Source: Streptomyces sp. A 4/2
GTDB taxonomy: Bacteria > Actinomycetota > Actinomycetes > Streptomycetales > Streptomycetaceae
Reading direction: 5' to 3'
Length of the DNA stretch: 64,000 nt
Assembly (NCBI RefSeq): GCF_940670765.1
Contig: NZ_CALNVW010000019.1
Location: 310,001 to 374,000 of the forward strand
Made by a program: the position numbers and the translations under genes. The notes under the pieces were generated by a model that was given only the letters and a program-made list of their open reading frames with translations, searched no databases and was not told the origin of the DNA. This document shows, one piece after another, positions 52,521 to 61,029 of the stretch; positions within the stretch are counted from its first letter, which is position 1, and each line of letters begins with the position of its first letter.

Positions 52521-53357
52521 GTGGCAACCAGCAAGCCGAGTGAAGTGAACGCGGCCCAGCCGTCCCCGGCGAGGCGGCACGTAGGGGACCTGATCAGGAA
52601 CTTCCGCTCCCGGGCGGGCCTGACCCGGCAGGACGTGGGCGAACGCCTGCTCATCTCGGAGTCCCTGGCCGGGGCGTACGAACGGGGCGAGCGCATCCCG
52701 ACGACGAGCTTCCTGCACGACGCGGACGGGGTACTGGACGCGCGGGGCGCGCTCAAGTCCTGCATCCCGCTGATGGAGGACGAGAAGTACCCGCGCACGT
52801 TCGTGGGGTGGGTACGGCTGGAGAAGATCGCGTCCAGCATCAGCGCGTACGAGAACATGTTCTTCCCGGGTCTGTTGCAGACCGAGGAGTACATCCAGGC
52901 GCTGTACGAGGAGCGCGTCCCGCAGTTCTCCGAGGCGGAGATCGAGAAGCACGTCGAGGCGCGGCTGGAACGACAGGCGGTGCTGATGCGGGACCCGCTG
53001 CCGATCGTCTCGTACGTCATCGAGGAGTCGGTACTTGAGCGCCCGATCGGCGGGCGGACGGTACTGCGGAACCAGATGCTGCACATGCTGAAGTGCATGC
53101 AGACGATGCACCATCTGATGGTGCAGGTGATGCCTACGGCGAGGCCTGCGCATGCGGGGTTGAACGGTCCGTTCCAGATGGCCAGCACGCCGGACGGGCG
53201 TAATTGGGCCTACGACGAGAGCCAGGCGGGAGGTACGTTGATTTCCAAGCCGCAGCAGGTCAACCAACTGATCGACCGCTTCGGAAAGTTGCGGGCCCAG
53301 GCACTTACCCCCTGGGAGTCCGCAGAACTGATCGAGAGGATGGCGGATCGGCTATGA
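52521..53357 (+). CDS. XRE-family regulator with DUF5753
   Basis: A 278-residue regulator of the Streptomyces BldB-partner-like type. HTH at about 20-70 (HVGDLIRNFRSRAGLTRQDV, then ISESLAGAYERGERIP); the DUF5753 domain follows, with FFPGLLQTEEYIQALY and a long helical part (about 110-260). These proteins work with DUF397 proteins, which act as antagonists. GTG 52521 is used, and the stop overlaps the DUF397 gene (ATGA, 53354-53357). Confidence 0.88.
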   Translation: MATSKPSEVNAAQPSPARRHVGDLIRNFRSRAGLTRQDVGERLLISESLAGAYERGERIPTTSFLHDADGVLDARGALKSCIPLMEDEKYPRTFVGWVRLEKIASSISAYENMFFPGLLQTEEYIQALYEERVPQFSEAEIEKHVEARLERQAVLMRDPLPIVSYVIEESVLERPIGGRTVLRNQMLHMLKCMQTMHHLMVQVMPTARPAHAGLNGPFQMASTPDGRNWAYDESQAGGTLISKPQQVNQLIDRFGKLRAQALTPWESAELIERMADRL

Positions 53358-53593
53358 GAACCGAGCTGGCCTGGTTCAAGAGCAGCTACAGCAACAACGA
53401 GGGCGGGGCGTGCCTCGAAGTCGCCTGTGAGTGGCGCAAGTCGAGCTACAGCGGCAACGAGGGCGGTGCCTGCGTAGAGGTGGCAGCCCACCCCCACGCC
53501 ATCCACATCCGCGACTCCAAGGTCCCCGACGGCCCGACCTTCACGGTCGCCCCGGCGGCCTGGACGACCTTCGTGGAGCAGCTCCCCGGCTGA
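53354..53593 (+). CDS. DUF397 protein with a repeated core
   Basis: A 79-residue protein with two nearly identical stretches: WFKSSYSNNEGGACLEVA (residues 7-24) and WRKSSYSGNEGGACVEVA (27-44). The C-terminal half, HIRDSKVPDGPTFTV, is the usual DUF397 end. A normal member has only one core. The gene overlaps the XRE gene, and the product probably binds that regulator. Confidence 0.9.
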   Translation: MRTELAWFKSSYSNNEGGACLEVACEWRKSSYSGNEGGACVEVAAHPHAIHIRDSKVPDGPTFTVAPAAWTTFVEQLPG

Positions 53594-53606
53594 CCGCATC
53601 GAAGCA

Positions 53607-53661
53607 GGGCGGCGATCTCCGTACCGTCGACGGCGACACACGAGGTACGGAGAAGCCGCCC
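53607..53661. terminator. long interrupted hairpin
   Basis: GGGCGGC + TCCGTACC on the left pair with GGTACGGA + GCCGCCC on the right, with only short bulges (GATC and GAA). It lies between the convergent DUF397 and kinase genes and should stop transcription from both sides. Confidence 0.65.
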
Positions 53662-53676
53662 GTGCGGGACAGCGGG

Positions 53677-56058
53677 CTACGAGCACCGGCCGACGCGTTC
53701 GGCGGCCAGGCAGGTGCGGACGATCGCCACCCGGATCGTCGGTCCGCCGATGCCGCACTTGATCACGTAGAACAGGAAGACGTTGGTCGAGGCGACGGCG
53801 AGCGCGTACACGTAGGTGTCGTGCAGGAGTTGCAGGTAGAGAAAAGTGCCGATGGTCAGTACGGCCGTGGCGTAGAAGAGCGAGGTCGGCACCCACTGGG
53901 TGAACTGGGACAGGCCGGTGATCTTGCTGTCGTCGGAGGGGACCGTGCTGAGCCCGAGGTGTCGTGAACGGGCGATGACCGCGCGGATGTAGGCCAGGGT
54001 CAGGAAGTTCGCGAGCCAGGTCAGGCACTGCCCGATCGCGGAGTTGATCGGCCACCAGCGTGGCTCGACCAGGGTGATCGCCAGCACGAGCATGCACGGC
54101 GCGACGGCCATGATCCGCATGATCGTCTCCGTTGCCAGGGCAAGGCGGCTGAGCGCACCGGCTCTCCATCCGATCACGATGGGCGTGAGGCCGGAGAACA
54201 GCATCTGGTAGTACTTGGGCGCCGCGATCGCGTAGGAGAGCCCGACAATCCGGGCAGGCAGGTTCGCCCGCCAGTCGGGCACCCGGTAGTCGCTCGCCCG
54301 CCAGGAGTCGACGATCGGCAGGCCCGTGGGGTTGTGGCTGGCGTGCTGCACCAGGTCGACCAGTGAGTTTCCCCAGGAGAGGTTCAGGTCCCGCAGGATC
54401 CAGGTGAGGACGACGGTGTTCGTCACTGCCCAGATCAGCGCCGACAGCAGGGACCAGAAGAGCAGCCAGTTGGTGAACTGGCTGCGGTGTGCGTCCGGGC
54501 GGTCGCCCTGTCGCCTCCGCATCTGCCACAGCCGCCATTCCCGGCCCGGATCCCCGGCCAGCGGGCGCAGCAGCTTGGGCAGCGCCCGCCAACCGGCCTC
54601 GACCCGCAGAACGGTCTCGTCCCGCTCGGCGGCCTGCACCATGTCGAGCTCCGTCAGGAAGCCGCTCTTCAGCTCCGCGAAGGAGAATGCCGGCTCGGGT
54701 CCGGTCCCGGGTCCGGTGGAGAAGATGAGCAGTCTGCGCGCCGGGTCGGCATCGATCAGATCCTCGATGAAACGCGCGAGCGGCGTGGCGCGCATGTAGA
54801 AGATGTCCGGCACCACGCCGTCGGTGCCTGCTCGTCCGCTGCCGAAGAGGATCAGCAGCTGGCCGAGCGAGTAGAGGTCGGCCCGGCCGATCTCGTTGTC
54901 CCCGGCCTTCGCTTCCGGCGCGACGTAACAGGACTCGGCACCCGTCGTCCCCGTGATGGTGTGGGTGTAGAGGTAGTTCCGGCCGAGGTCGATGAGTTTG
55001 AAGGTGCCGTCGGCGTCGGACACGATGATGTTGGACGGCGAGAGGTCCGCGTGGAGGCCCTTGACCCGACTGTGCTCCGGACTGTCCTCCGCGATGCGCT
55101 GGAGCTCCTCCATCGCCTCGAAGAGCAGCAGCCCCTTTGTTCTGAGCCTGTCGAGCCGGAGCGTGGGTACCTGCCCTGCGGATGATTCCTGTTCCGACTC
55201 CTCGCGGACGACCTCGGCGAGCGTCTTGCCCTTGATGAAGTCCATCAGGATCCAGCTGTCGAAGCTGGCCCAGACGCGCACCAGGTGCTGTGAAGCGGTG
55301 CTCGAAGTGCCGTACGTCTCCGCGTACGTGCGCGTGGCATGCGCGAGGGTGCTGATCCGGGTGAACGGATAGAGGATGAGCTTGAGAGCGAATTCCGGCC
55401 GGGTTCCATGAACGGAACTCGCTGTGTTTCCGCGCAGGATCATGGACGTGGTGCCGTGCCGGTGGAACCGTAACTTCCGGTCCAGGGCCCGCCATTCGCG
55501 CTCGGCGGGATCCAGGTTCGCGTCGGCCCGTCGGCGGCCGGTGACCGGCTGCGGGCTGTAGACGGCGCTGACGGCTTCCGCGACCGCGTCCTCGGCGATG
55601 AGCACGCCGCAGATGCTGCCGCAGTCATGAGTCAGCGCCTGACCACTGCCGCCGGGGGGCGCCGAAGACTGCGGGAGCGAGCGCTGGGCCTCGGACTCCG
55701 CGAGGCCGAGCAGGGTCAGCAGGAACAGGCCGACGAACCCGAACAGCGCGTCCGGCCCCGCCTGGCGCCGCCTGCTCGGCGCGAGGTAGCCGAGGCACCA
55801 GGGGACCAGGCTCGCGAGGGTCGCCCGTCTGCTGCCGAGTCCGAACCGGCCGTCGAAGGAGACCTCGTCCAGCGATATGTCCTGGAGCAGCCGCCGCCAC
55901 AACTTGAGGCGGCGGGTCCGCTGCCTAGCGGTCTCCGGCCGGCCGTCCGTGTCCAGCTCCAACAGGGTCCGCAGGGGAGCCAGACGCCGTTCGCTATACC
56001 CCGCCAGCTCGCGAAGTGCCGCTACCAGCAGATCCAGCGTCGCGCCTTGGCTCTCCAT
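53677..56058 (-). CDS. multi-span membrane protein with a Ser/Thr protein kinase domain
   Basis: A 793-residue protein. The N-terminal 200 residues have one possible membrane segment (FGFVGLFLLTLLGL near 108-121). A eukaryote-like kinase domain follows (about 205-440): lysine in FALKLI, hinge ILMDFIKG, catalytic loop LHADLSPSNIIV, DLG for the magnesium site, and APE with a DLYSLGQ helix. The catalytic residues K, D, N and D are all kept. The last 270 residues have about six hydrophobic segments. This order, kinase before the membrane part, is not the usual PknB layout. It overlaps the patatin gene by 65 bp and is its operon partner. Confidence 0.8.
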   Translation of the reverse strand: MESQGATLDLLVAALRELAGYSERRLAPLRTLLELDTDGRPETARQRTRRLKLWRRLLQDISLDEVSFDGRFGLGSRRATLASLVPWCLGYLAPSRRRQAGPDALFGFVGLFLLTLLGLAESEAQRSLPQSSAPPGGSGQALTHDCGSICGVLIAEDAVAEAVSAVYSPQPVTGRRRADANLDPAEREWRALDRKLRFHRHGTTSMILRGNTASSVHGTRPEFALKLILYPFTRISTLAHATRTYAETYGTSSTASQHLVRVWASFDSWILMDFIKGKTLAEVVREESEQESSAGQVPTLRLDRLRTKGLLLFEAMEELQRIAEDSPEHSRVKGLHADLSPSNIIVSDADGTFKLIDLGRNYLYTHTITGTTGAESCYVAPEAKAGDNEIGRADLYSLGQLLILFGSGRAGTDGVVPDIFYMRATPLARFIEDLIDADPARRLLIFSTGPGTGPEPAFSFAELKSGFLTELDMVQAAERDETVLRVEAGWRALPKLLRPLAGDPGREWRLWQMRRRQGDRPDAHRSQFTNWLLFWSLLSALIWAVTNTVVLTWILRDLNLSWGNSLVDLVQHASHNPTGLPIVDSWRASDYRVPDWRANLPARIVGLSYAIAAPKYYQMLFSGLTPIVIGWRAGALSRLALATETIMRIMAVAPCMLVLAITLVEPRWWPINSAIGQCLTWLANFLTLAYIRAVIARSRHLGLSTVPSDDSKITGLSQFTQWVPTSLFYATAVLTIGTFLYLQLLHDTYVYALAVASTNVFLFYVIKCGIGGPTIRVAIVRTCLAAERVGRCS

Positions 56059-57106
56059 CCGCGCTCTCCACCACCATCAGTCTCGGCATGGCCCGTATGC
56101 TCCCCCGGCGAATCAGCTCGGGTGGCCTGCCTTCGGTGGCGCAGAACGCCGTCTCGTACGCCATCCGCGCGCTCTCCAGGATTTCGTGCTGGTCCAGTTC
56201 GTGGCGCTTGAGTTCGGGCATCCAGGGCAGCGGCGCCAGATCGAGGACGTACGGGGTGCCGGCCTCGGGTGCTGTGCGCATCCGGCGCAGCCATTCCTGG
56301 TCCCGGTGCTTCTGGCGGATCGCTGCCAGGTAGCCGCTGCCGAGGCCACGGCGCATGCGCTCAAGGTGCAGGTAGGTGTAGCGGTGCAGCAAGGAGAGCC
56401 CGGTACCGCTCGGACGCATCGGCCGCGTACTGAGGGACAGGATGTGCGTGCAGCCGTCGTCGACCGCCAGCCGGAACGGCAGCGCCGTGAGCACCCCTCC
56501 GTCGACGGCGCGTCGTCCGTCCGGTGTCCGCGCGGTGCCGGGAACGGCGATCGGCAGCCAGGCGGACGCGCGCAGCGCGGACTTGAGGTCCTGTGCGGAG
56601 GAGAACTCCCGCAGGACGACGGTCTCCAGGGCATCCACATCGGTGATCGGAACAGCCAGCCTTATCGGAGAGGCGATGACCGCCTCGTAGTCCAGTGGCT
56701 TGACGCGTTCCATGATGCGGTCGAAGGAGTAGCCCAGGTCCAGGATCGGGCGGCGGCGCAGAGCGCGGGAGAAGTCGACGAACTGCTTGGTCGTCAGGTC
56801 GTCGTAGTAGATCGAGAGCGGATACCAGGTCTCCCCGGCCAGGAAATAAGCTCCGTTGATTCCGCCGGAGGAGCAGCCGTACACCACGTCGAAGGCGTTC
56901 TTGAAGCCGTAGTCCTCAAGTTGGGACAGCATCGCCGCCGACACCACCCCGCGCATGCCGCCGCCCTCGACGGCCAGGGCGACGGTCGCACCGTCGTCGC
57001 GCTGCCCCGGTAAGCTCCCGGAATCCCGCCGGGCACGCAGGATCTCCAGAACAGGATGCTCCGGATCCCAGTATTCGAGCGTGCTCTTGGCATCACCGGT
57101 CTGCAT
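55994..57106 (-). CDS. patatin-like phospholipase
   Basis: A 370-residue lipid acyl hydrolase. The oxyanion motif is VEGGGMRGV (about 47-55), the nucleophile is in YGCSSGGINGAYF (GCSSG, S79), and the aspartate is in AVDGGVL (about residue 200). It should cleave membrane phospholipids. The start at 57106 is upstream of the kinase gene, and the coding regions overlap by 65 bp, so the two proteins are co-produced. Patatin-like enzymes serve as phage-defence effectors (CapV) but also in normal lipid turnover. Confidence 0.87.
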   Translation of the reverse strand: MQTGDAKSTLEYWDPEHPVLEILRARRDSGSLPGQRDDGATVALAVEGGGMRGVVSAAMLSQLEDYGFKNAFDVVYGCSSGGINGAYFLAGETWYPLSIYYDDLTTKQFVDFSRALRRRPILDLGYSFDRIMERVKPLDYEAVIASPIRLAVPITDVDALETVVLREFSSAQDLKSALRASAWLPIAVPGTARTPDGRRAVDGGVLTALPFRLAVDDGCTHILSLSTRPMRPSGTGLSLLHRYTYLHLERMRRGLGSGYLAAIRQKHRDQEWLRRMRTAPEAGTPYVLDLAPLPWMPELKRHELDQHEILESARMAYETAFCATEGRPPELIRRGSIRAMPRLMVVESADGEPRRDAGSAGSGTSRAGGV

Positions 57107-57270
57107 GGTTCCCCCGCAGGATCAGGTCCTTGGACTCCCGCCACCGCACATCAGCACTCTGGCAGAAACGGCTTCCACCGGCCACGGATTCCCCGAAAAT
57201 CAGTTCGCAGTAGGGAAATCCGCGAACGAGCGGGAGGTGCCGCCCGGGTACCGCCTCGCCGGTCCCTTCG

Positions 57271-57327
57271 GTGCGCTGGTCGGTGCGCTGGTCGATGGGC
57301 TGGTCGGTGGGCTGGTCGGTGGGCTGG
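57271..57327. repeat. 12-bp tandem repeat
   Basis: Nearly five copies of GTGGGCTGGTCG-type units lie in the 265-bp gap between the divergent patatin and nucleotidyltransferase genes, which holds no other gene. Read in the frame of the nucleotidyltransferase it would give a glycine/leucine/valine repeat, but the frame probably starts after it. Confidence 0.8.
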
Positions 57328-57371
57328 AAATCCCACTCGCCGTCGATCAAGGTTTCTGGAACCATTCCGAC

Positions 57372-58118
57372 ATGCACACCGACCCCGTTGACCAGGCACG
57401 ACGTGTCGCCCGCGACCGTTTCCCCGATGCACTCGCAGTGATCCTCGCCGGTTCGACGGCTGCCGGACGGGCCACCGCCGGCAGCGACTTGGACATCGTG
57501 GTTCTGGTCGAGGACGGTGCCGAGGCATGCCGGGAGACCATCCGGTTCGAGGGGCGCGTCGTGGAATTCTTCGTCCAGACCCGTGCGAGCCTCGCTTACT
57601 TCTTCGCTTCGGACGTCGCCGCACTTCGCCCGGTCATGCAGACCATGTGCGCCGCCGGTCTCGTCCTGGTCGATACGGATGGTGAGGCCGGGCGTGCCCG
57701 CGCCCTGGCCGAGGCGGACCTCAGGAACGGCCCTCCGGCACTGGACCCGCAGGCGGTGGAAACCCAGAGGTACCTGCTGACCGACGCACTGGACGACCTC
57801 ACCGACGCGACCGACCGCATCGAGCGCCTGGCGGTGGCCGGGTACGTCCTCAACGCTGCGGCCGAACTGCTCTGCGGCTACCACCGCGCCTGGACCGGCA
57901 GCGGAAAGTGGCTGCCGCGCCGTGTGCTGGAGGCGGACGAACCGCGTGGGGGCGCCCTGTTGGACGGTCACTTGCACCTGTGCGAGTCGGGCGACCCCGC
58001 GCGCCTCATCGACGCGGCGTCGGAGATCCTCGCCCTGGTCGGTGGTCCGCTCCGCGAGGGGTATCGCCGGGTCTGGCACGGCGACACCGAGCCGGTGGGC
58101 GCGGCGGTCGGGGGCTGA
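57372..58118 (+). CDS. nucleotidyltransferase-domain protein
   Basis: A 248-residue protein of the minimal/aminoglycoside nucleotidyltransferase type. The active site is LAGSTAAGRATAGSDLDIVV (about 26-45) with GS and DLD, and the next acid is probably in RVVEFFVQ. A helical C-terminal domain follows (from about 105). It might transfer AMP to a small molecule or protein. Its distance from the patatin/kinase pair is small, but it is transcribed divergently. ATG 57372 is the first ATG after a run of repeat sequence. Confidence 0.78.
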   Translation: MHTDPVDQARRVARDRFPDALAVILAGSTAAGRATAGSDLDIVVLVEDGAEACRETIRFEGRVVEFFVQTRASLAYFFASDVAALRPVMQTMCAAGLVLVDTDGEAGRARALAEADLRNGPPALDPQAVETQRYLLTDALDDLTDATDRIERLAVAGYVLNAAAELLCGYHRAWTGSGKWLPRRVLEADEPRGGALLDGHLHLCESGDPARLIDAASEILALVGGPLREGYRRVWHGDTEPVGAAVGG

Positions 58119-58173
58119 CCGGAGGTCGCGACGCCTCTGACGACGACCTTCGCGGAGCAGCCTCCGGCCTGGC

Positions 58174-58251
58174 TCACGCCACGGTGTACTCGGCGTCGCC
58201 GAAGTCGGCGACCACGCGGAGACGCCCGCCGAGTGCCTGGACGTACGTGGT
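58174..58251 (-). pseudogene. C-terminal relic of a HigA-like XRE antitoxin
   Basis: Twenty-five codons, TYVQALGGRLRVVADFGD and a short tail ending at 58174, match the C-terminal end typical of XRE antitoxins. No start or HTH remains; the sequence directly abuts the stop of the DUF4037 gene. Confidence 0.5.
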
Positions 58252-59337
58252 TTACGTGTCGAGCGTGGGCGCGGCCGGTACTGGTCCCGTGGCGTACTGC
58301 CTGCGCCGATCGGCGAGGCTGCGGTCGGTCACATCGGTGCTGTCGATGTACTGGTCGATCGCCCCGACAGGCGGCAGCGCCCTGACCCGGGGGTCGTTGA
58401 CCGTGGCCATCAGGGCATCGGTGAAGCGGTAGCCGTCGATGACCAGGAACGGCCGGGTGTGGAAGTAGCGGGGTTCTGTCTCCAGCGGTTCGGTCAGGCC
58501 CAGGTCGTTGTGCATACCTGCGGCGATCTCGTAGGCCGGGGCCAGATGCCGCTCGCGTTCCTGCCAACTGCGCGCCGCCAGCGCGGCGGAGAGGAGCGGC
58601 TTGAGCGTCGCAGCGCACGGAAGTTCGGAGAACGCGGTGCCCAGCCATTTGCTGTAGGGCGGATAGACCCGGTTCATCAGCAGACAGAGCTTCATCAGGT
58701 CGCGTACCTGTCGGGCGGCCACCACTGCGGAACCCAGGTCGTCACCGACCTCACCGCAGCGCCCGACGAACGGTTCCTCCTGTGACAGGCGCATCCACTG
58801 AGAGGCCAGGACGTAGCGCCAGATGTCGTCCGGATACCAGGCGAGTTCCTTGCGGTAGGAATCCAGCAGGCCGAGCCCGTCGTGGAAGACCGTGCCCCCG
58901 GTCAGCTCGCGCAGGACCTGCGTCGGCGTCGTCAGCCAGCCGGACGGCGACAGGCCGGCGGCCGGGTCCTCGCCGAGCTGCTCGGTGAAGAAGGCCTGAA
59001 GGTCGTTGACGTGCACCCAGTGCCGGGCCGGTGCGTTGTCGGGAAAGGGGAAGCGGACCGGGTATCCGCGGAACGTCTGCGGCAGCTCGCGGTCCAGCTG
59101 GGCATCGAGTGCGTCCGCGTGCGTACGGAAGTCGTCGCTGCTGAGGAACACCTGCATCCTGGGGCCCCAGGCGTGGTCGGTGGAGCGCGCGGTGTCGAAA
59201 CCCTGCACTTCGGAGCCCCAGCCGAGCAGCGCTGCCGAATACGGCACCCCGCCCAGCGCCGTGCTCAGGATGGGGGCGACGACCTCGGTGTGAAACAGCC
59301 GCGCCAGCTCAAGACCGGGCAGGAAGACACGTGTCAT
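58252..59337 (-). CDS. DUF4037 domain protein
   Basis: A 361-residue protein. The N-terminal SAALLGWGSEVQGFDTARSTDH (split here: SAALLGWGSEVQGFDTARS) holds a nucleotidyltransferase-like GS...D pattern, and the centre contains the family-typical LTGGTVFHD and WRYVLASQWMRLSQEE. DUF4037 proteins are related to nucleotidyltransferases with unknown substrates. ATG 59337 is used; GTG 59346 is an option. The end of the gene adjoins an antitoxin relic, so the C-terminus may have been changed. Confidence 0.78.
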   Translation of the reverse strand: MTRVFLPGLELARLFHTEVVAPILSTALGGVPYSAALLGWGSEVQGFDTARSTDHAWGPRMQVFLSSDDFRTHADALDAQLDRELPQTFRGYPVRFPFPDNAPARHWVHVNDLQAFFTEQLGEDPAAGLSPSGWLTTPTQVLRELTGGTVFHDGLGLLDSYRKELAWYPDDIWRYVLASQWMRLSQEEPFVGRCGEVGDDLGSAVVAARQVRDLMKLCLLMNRVYPPYSKWLGTAFSELPCAATLKPLLSAALAARSWQERERHLAPAYEIAAGMHNDLGLTEPLETEPRYFHTRPFLVIDGYRFTDALMATVNDPRVRALPPVGAIDQYIDSTDVTDRSLADRRRQYATGPVPAAPTLDT

Positions 59338-59542
59338 GGCCGCCACCCTGACAGAAGCGTGCGACCCGCAGCCAACCGATATCGAGCGCGTTTGTGACGC
59401 TCCAGTGGGCGACCGGGCTGCCGCGCTTCAGGCTGGTCTCGTTGTCAACAGGGCGGAAGCCGAATTCCGGCCCTCGATCCACGCCCACGGGAAGCCGTTC
59501 TCGCGCGCTGGCTGGCCGTGGCGTGAGGCACCGGCCCAGCTG

Positions 59543-59690
59543 TCAGGTACGGAGAGCGGCGACCAGCGCAGGCAGTTGATCCAGTTCGCGGTAGGTGCCG
59601 AGGCTGTCCATGTAGTCGCGGGCTTGGACGATCCGGCCGTCCCGTACCTGGAGGATCAGAAGCCCGGTTGCCGAGAAGGTACGGGCCTCG
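59543..59690 (-). pseudogene. relic of a SnoaL/NTF2-like protein
   Basis: On the minus strand the stretch LLILQVRDGRIVQARDYMDS, with flanking residues TFSATG and the end ALVAALRT, matches the C-terminal third of a SnoaL-like protein. It ends at the stop at 59543. The N-terminal two-thirds are absent. Confidence 0.6.
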
Positions 59691-59801
59691 GGCGCCGAGG
59701 TGCTGCAGGAGCCCATGGACCAGCCCTGGGGCCCACGCGACTGCGCGTTCCGGGACCCCTCGGGCAACATGGTGCGCATCTCGCAGGCGCCGAAGGGGTA
59801 G
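59691..59801 (+). pseudogene. relic of a glyoxalase/VOC-domain protein
   Basis: On the plus strand VLQEPMDQPWGPRDCAFRDP, followed by SGNMVRISQAPKG and a stop at 59799-59801, matches the last strand-loop of a VOC protein. Only the C-terminal 37 codons exist. It meets the SnoaL relic head to head, which points to a deletion or rearrangement junction at about 59690. Confidence 0.65.
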
Positions 59802-59819
59802 CGCGGCGGGCCGTCGGCA

Positions 59820-60284
59820 TCAGTAGGGGCGCATCCGGTCGAGTACCCGCGCCCCGAGCTTGACGATCTGCTCGGCCTTGGGAAGGTCGTTCTCGACGTC
59901 CTCTGCCGTGATCTCGGGTGTGTCACGGTCCGGGTACTCGGCCCCGTTCCGCCGACGCCGCATGCGGTCGAAGGGGCGCAGGATCTTGCCCAGCGGCGGC
60001 TCGAACTGTGCCAGAGCCGCGTCGCGGATGGCGAGGTGCCCGCCTCTGCTCGTGGCCCTGAGCCCCTGGTTCTCCAGGGTGGCCGACAGCGCTTTACGCG
60101 CGGCGTCGTAGACGAGTTGGTAGGCCCCCACCGCATCGTTGGCTGCCGCTGCGCGCGCCGTTTCGAGGTGTCTGACCGCCTGCGCCATGAGGCGGTCCGC
60201 CTGCTCGCGGCTGGCCGCGACCTTCTGCAGTTCACCCTTGCTCAGCATGGCGTCGATTTCCGAACGCCCTTGTTCCCACCGCAT
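59820..60284 (-). CDS. HEPN-domain protein (SAV_6107 type)
   Basis: A 154-residue helical protein, a probable RNase or RNase-like toxin of the HEPN superfamily. The family-typical part is AAAANDAVGAYQLVYDAARK and, near the end, RRRRNGAEYPD; the canonical Rx4-6H pattern is replaced by R-N-G-A-E-Y. It follows the MNT gene by 18 bp with GGGAGGG before the ATG, so the two form a toxin-antitoxin-like operon. Confidence 0.82.
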   Translation of the reverse strand: MRWEQGRSEIDAMLSKGELQKVAASREQADRLMAQAVRHLETARAAAANDAVGAYQLVYDAARKALSATLENQGLRATSRGGHLAIRDAALAQFEPPLGKILRPFDRMRRRRNGAEYPDRDTPEITAEDVENDLPKAEQIVKLGARVLDRMRPY

Positions 60285-60302
60285 GTCGGACCCTCCCCGG
60301 TC

Positions 60303-60890
60303 TCACTCCTCGGGGAGAACGAGCGGGACCATGGGCTGGGTACGCACGGTCTCCAGAAAGGGGCCGCCGTCCGTCTCGGCCCAGCTGCGGCGGGACACGC
60401 GGTGGATGTTCACCTCACGGCCCAGCCGGGATTCCGCGGACCGCGCGGCGTCGTCCAGGTCGTCTTCGTCGGCGGTGCCGATCACGAGGACGTCGATGTC
60501 GCGGGGGACCGGCCCCGGTACGCCTTCGTGGCGTGCGGCCCACGAGCCGTAGATGTACGCCTCGGCCACCCCGGCCACCTCTGCGAGCAGTTCTCCGAGT
60601 ACGGGCAGCGGGCCGAAGGTGGCGGCCAGCAGATCCGTCAGTGGGCGGGAGACCACCGTGTCGGTGGCAGCCCGCACGAGCCGCATGTTGCCGTACCTGC
60701 GCTCCTTGATCAGCCCGGCCGCGCCCAGACGGTCGGCCTCGCGGCTGACCGTGGCCACGGACACCTGCAGCTGGGCGGCCAGTTCGGAGAGGGAGTACTC
60801 CTGCTCCGGGTGGAGGTAGAGCAGAGCGAGCAGCTCGCCCTGTGTCTGCGAGCGCAGTAGAGGCAGGAGCAGCGACACCGGCGTTTGCAT
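60303..60890 (-). CDS. MNT nucleotidyltransferase antitoxin with an N-terminal winged helix
   Basis: A 195-residue protein with two domains. Residues about 10-80 are an ArsR-like winged helix (LLALLYLHPEQEYSLSELAA, then VSVATVSREADRLGAAGL). The C-terminal part has the minimal nucleotidyltransferase site YGSWAARHEG and DIDVLVIG. In HEPN-MNT systems the MNT protein neutralises the HEPN toxin, in studied cases by AMP transfer to it. ATG 60890 is used because the conserved MQTPVSLLL starts there; ATG 60911 is also in frame. The fused HTH and the large dyad suggest autoregulation. Confidence 0.84.
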   Translation of the reverse strand: MQTPVSLLLPLLRSQTQGELLALLYLHPEQEYSLSELAAQLQVSVATVSREADRLGAAGLIKERRYGNMRLVRAATDTVVSRPLTDLLAATFGPLPVLGELLAEVAGVAEAYIYGSWAARHEGVPGPVPRDIDVLVIGTADEDDLDDAARSAESRLGREVNIHRVSRRSWAETDGGPFLETVRTQPMVPLVLPEE

Positions 60891-60921
60891 AAGATGAAGC
60901 TTAGCTTGCATGTTATGCAAA
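60884..60921. promoter_or_regulatory. large AT-rich dyad over the MNT start
   Basis: TTTGCATAA (60884-60892) and TTATGCAAA (60913-60921) are perfect 9-bp arms. Inside, AAGCT-T-AGCTT (60897-60907) has nearly the same centre. The block is far more AT-rich than its surroundings and covers both possible start codons, which is typical of a toxin-antitoxin autoregulatory operator. Confidence 0.75.
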
Positions 60922-61029
60922 CGCCCGGAAGGCCTTCCGGCCGAGAACGCCGTGTGGCTTCAGCTGCGCCATGCCCCCGGTACCTGGTGGATCCCCCTCA
61001 GGGCTCTGTCAGTGCTCGCGTCTAGGTTC

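Noticed and set aside
57372..58118. CBASS system (cyclic-oligonucleotide synthase with a patatin effector)
   Set aside because: The nucleotidyltransferase is shorter than CD-NTases, is transcribed away from the patatin gene, and no Cap2/Cap3-type genes are present.
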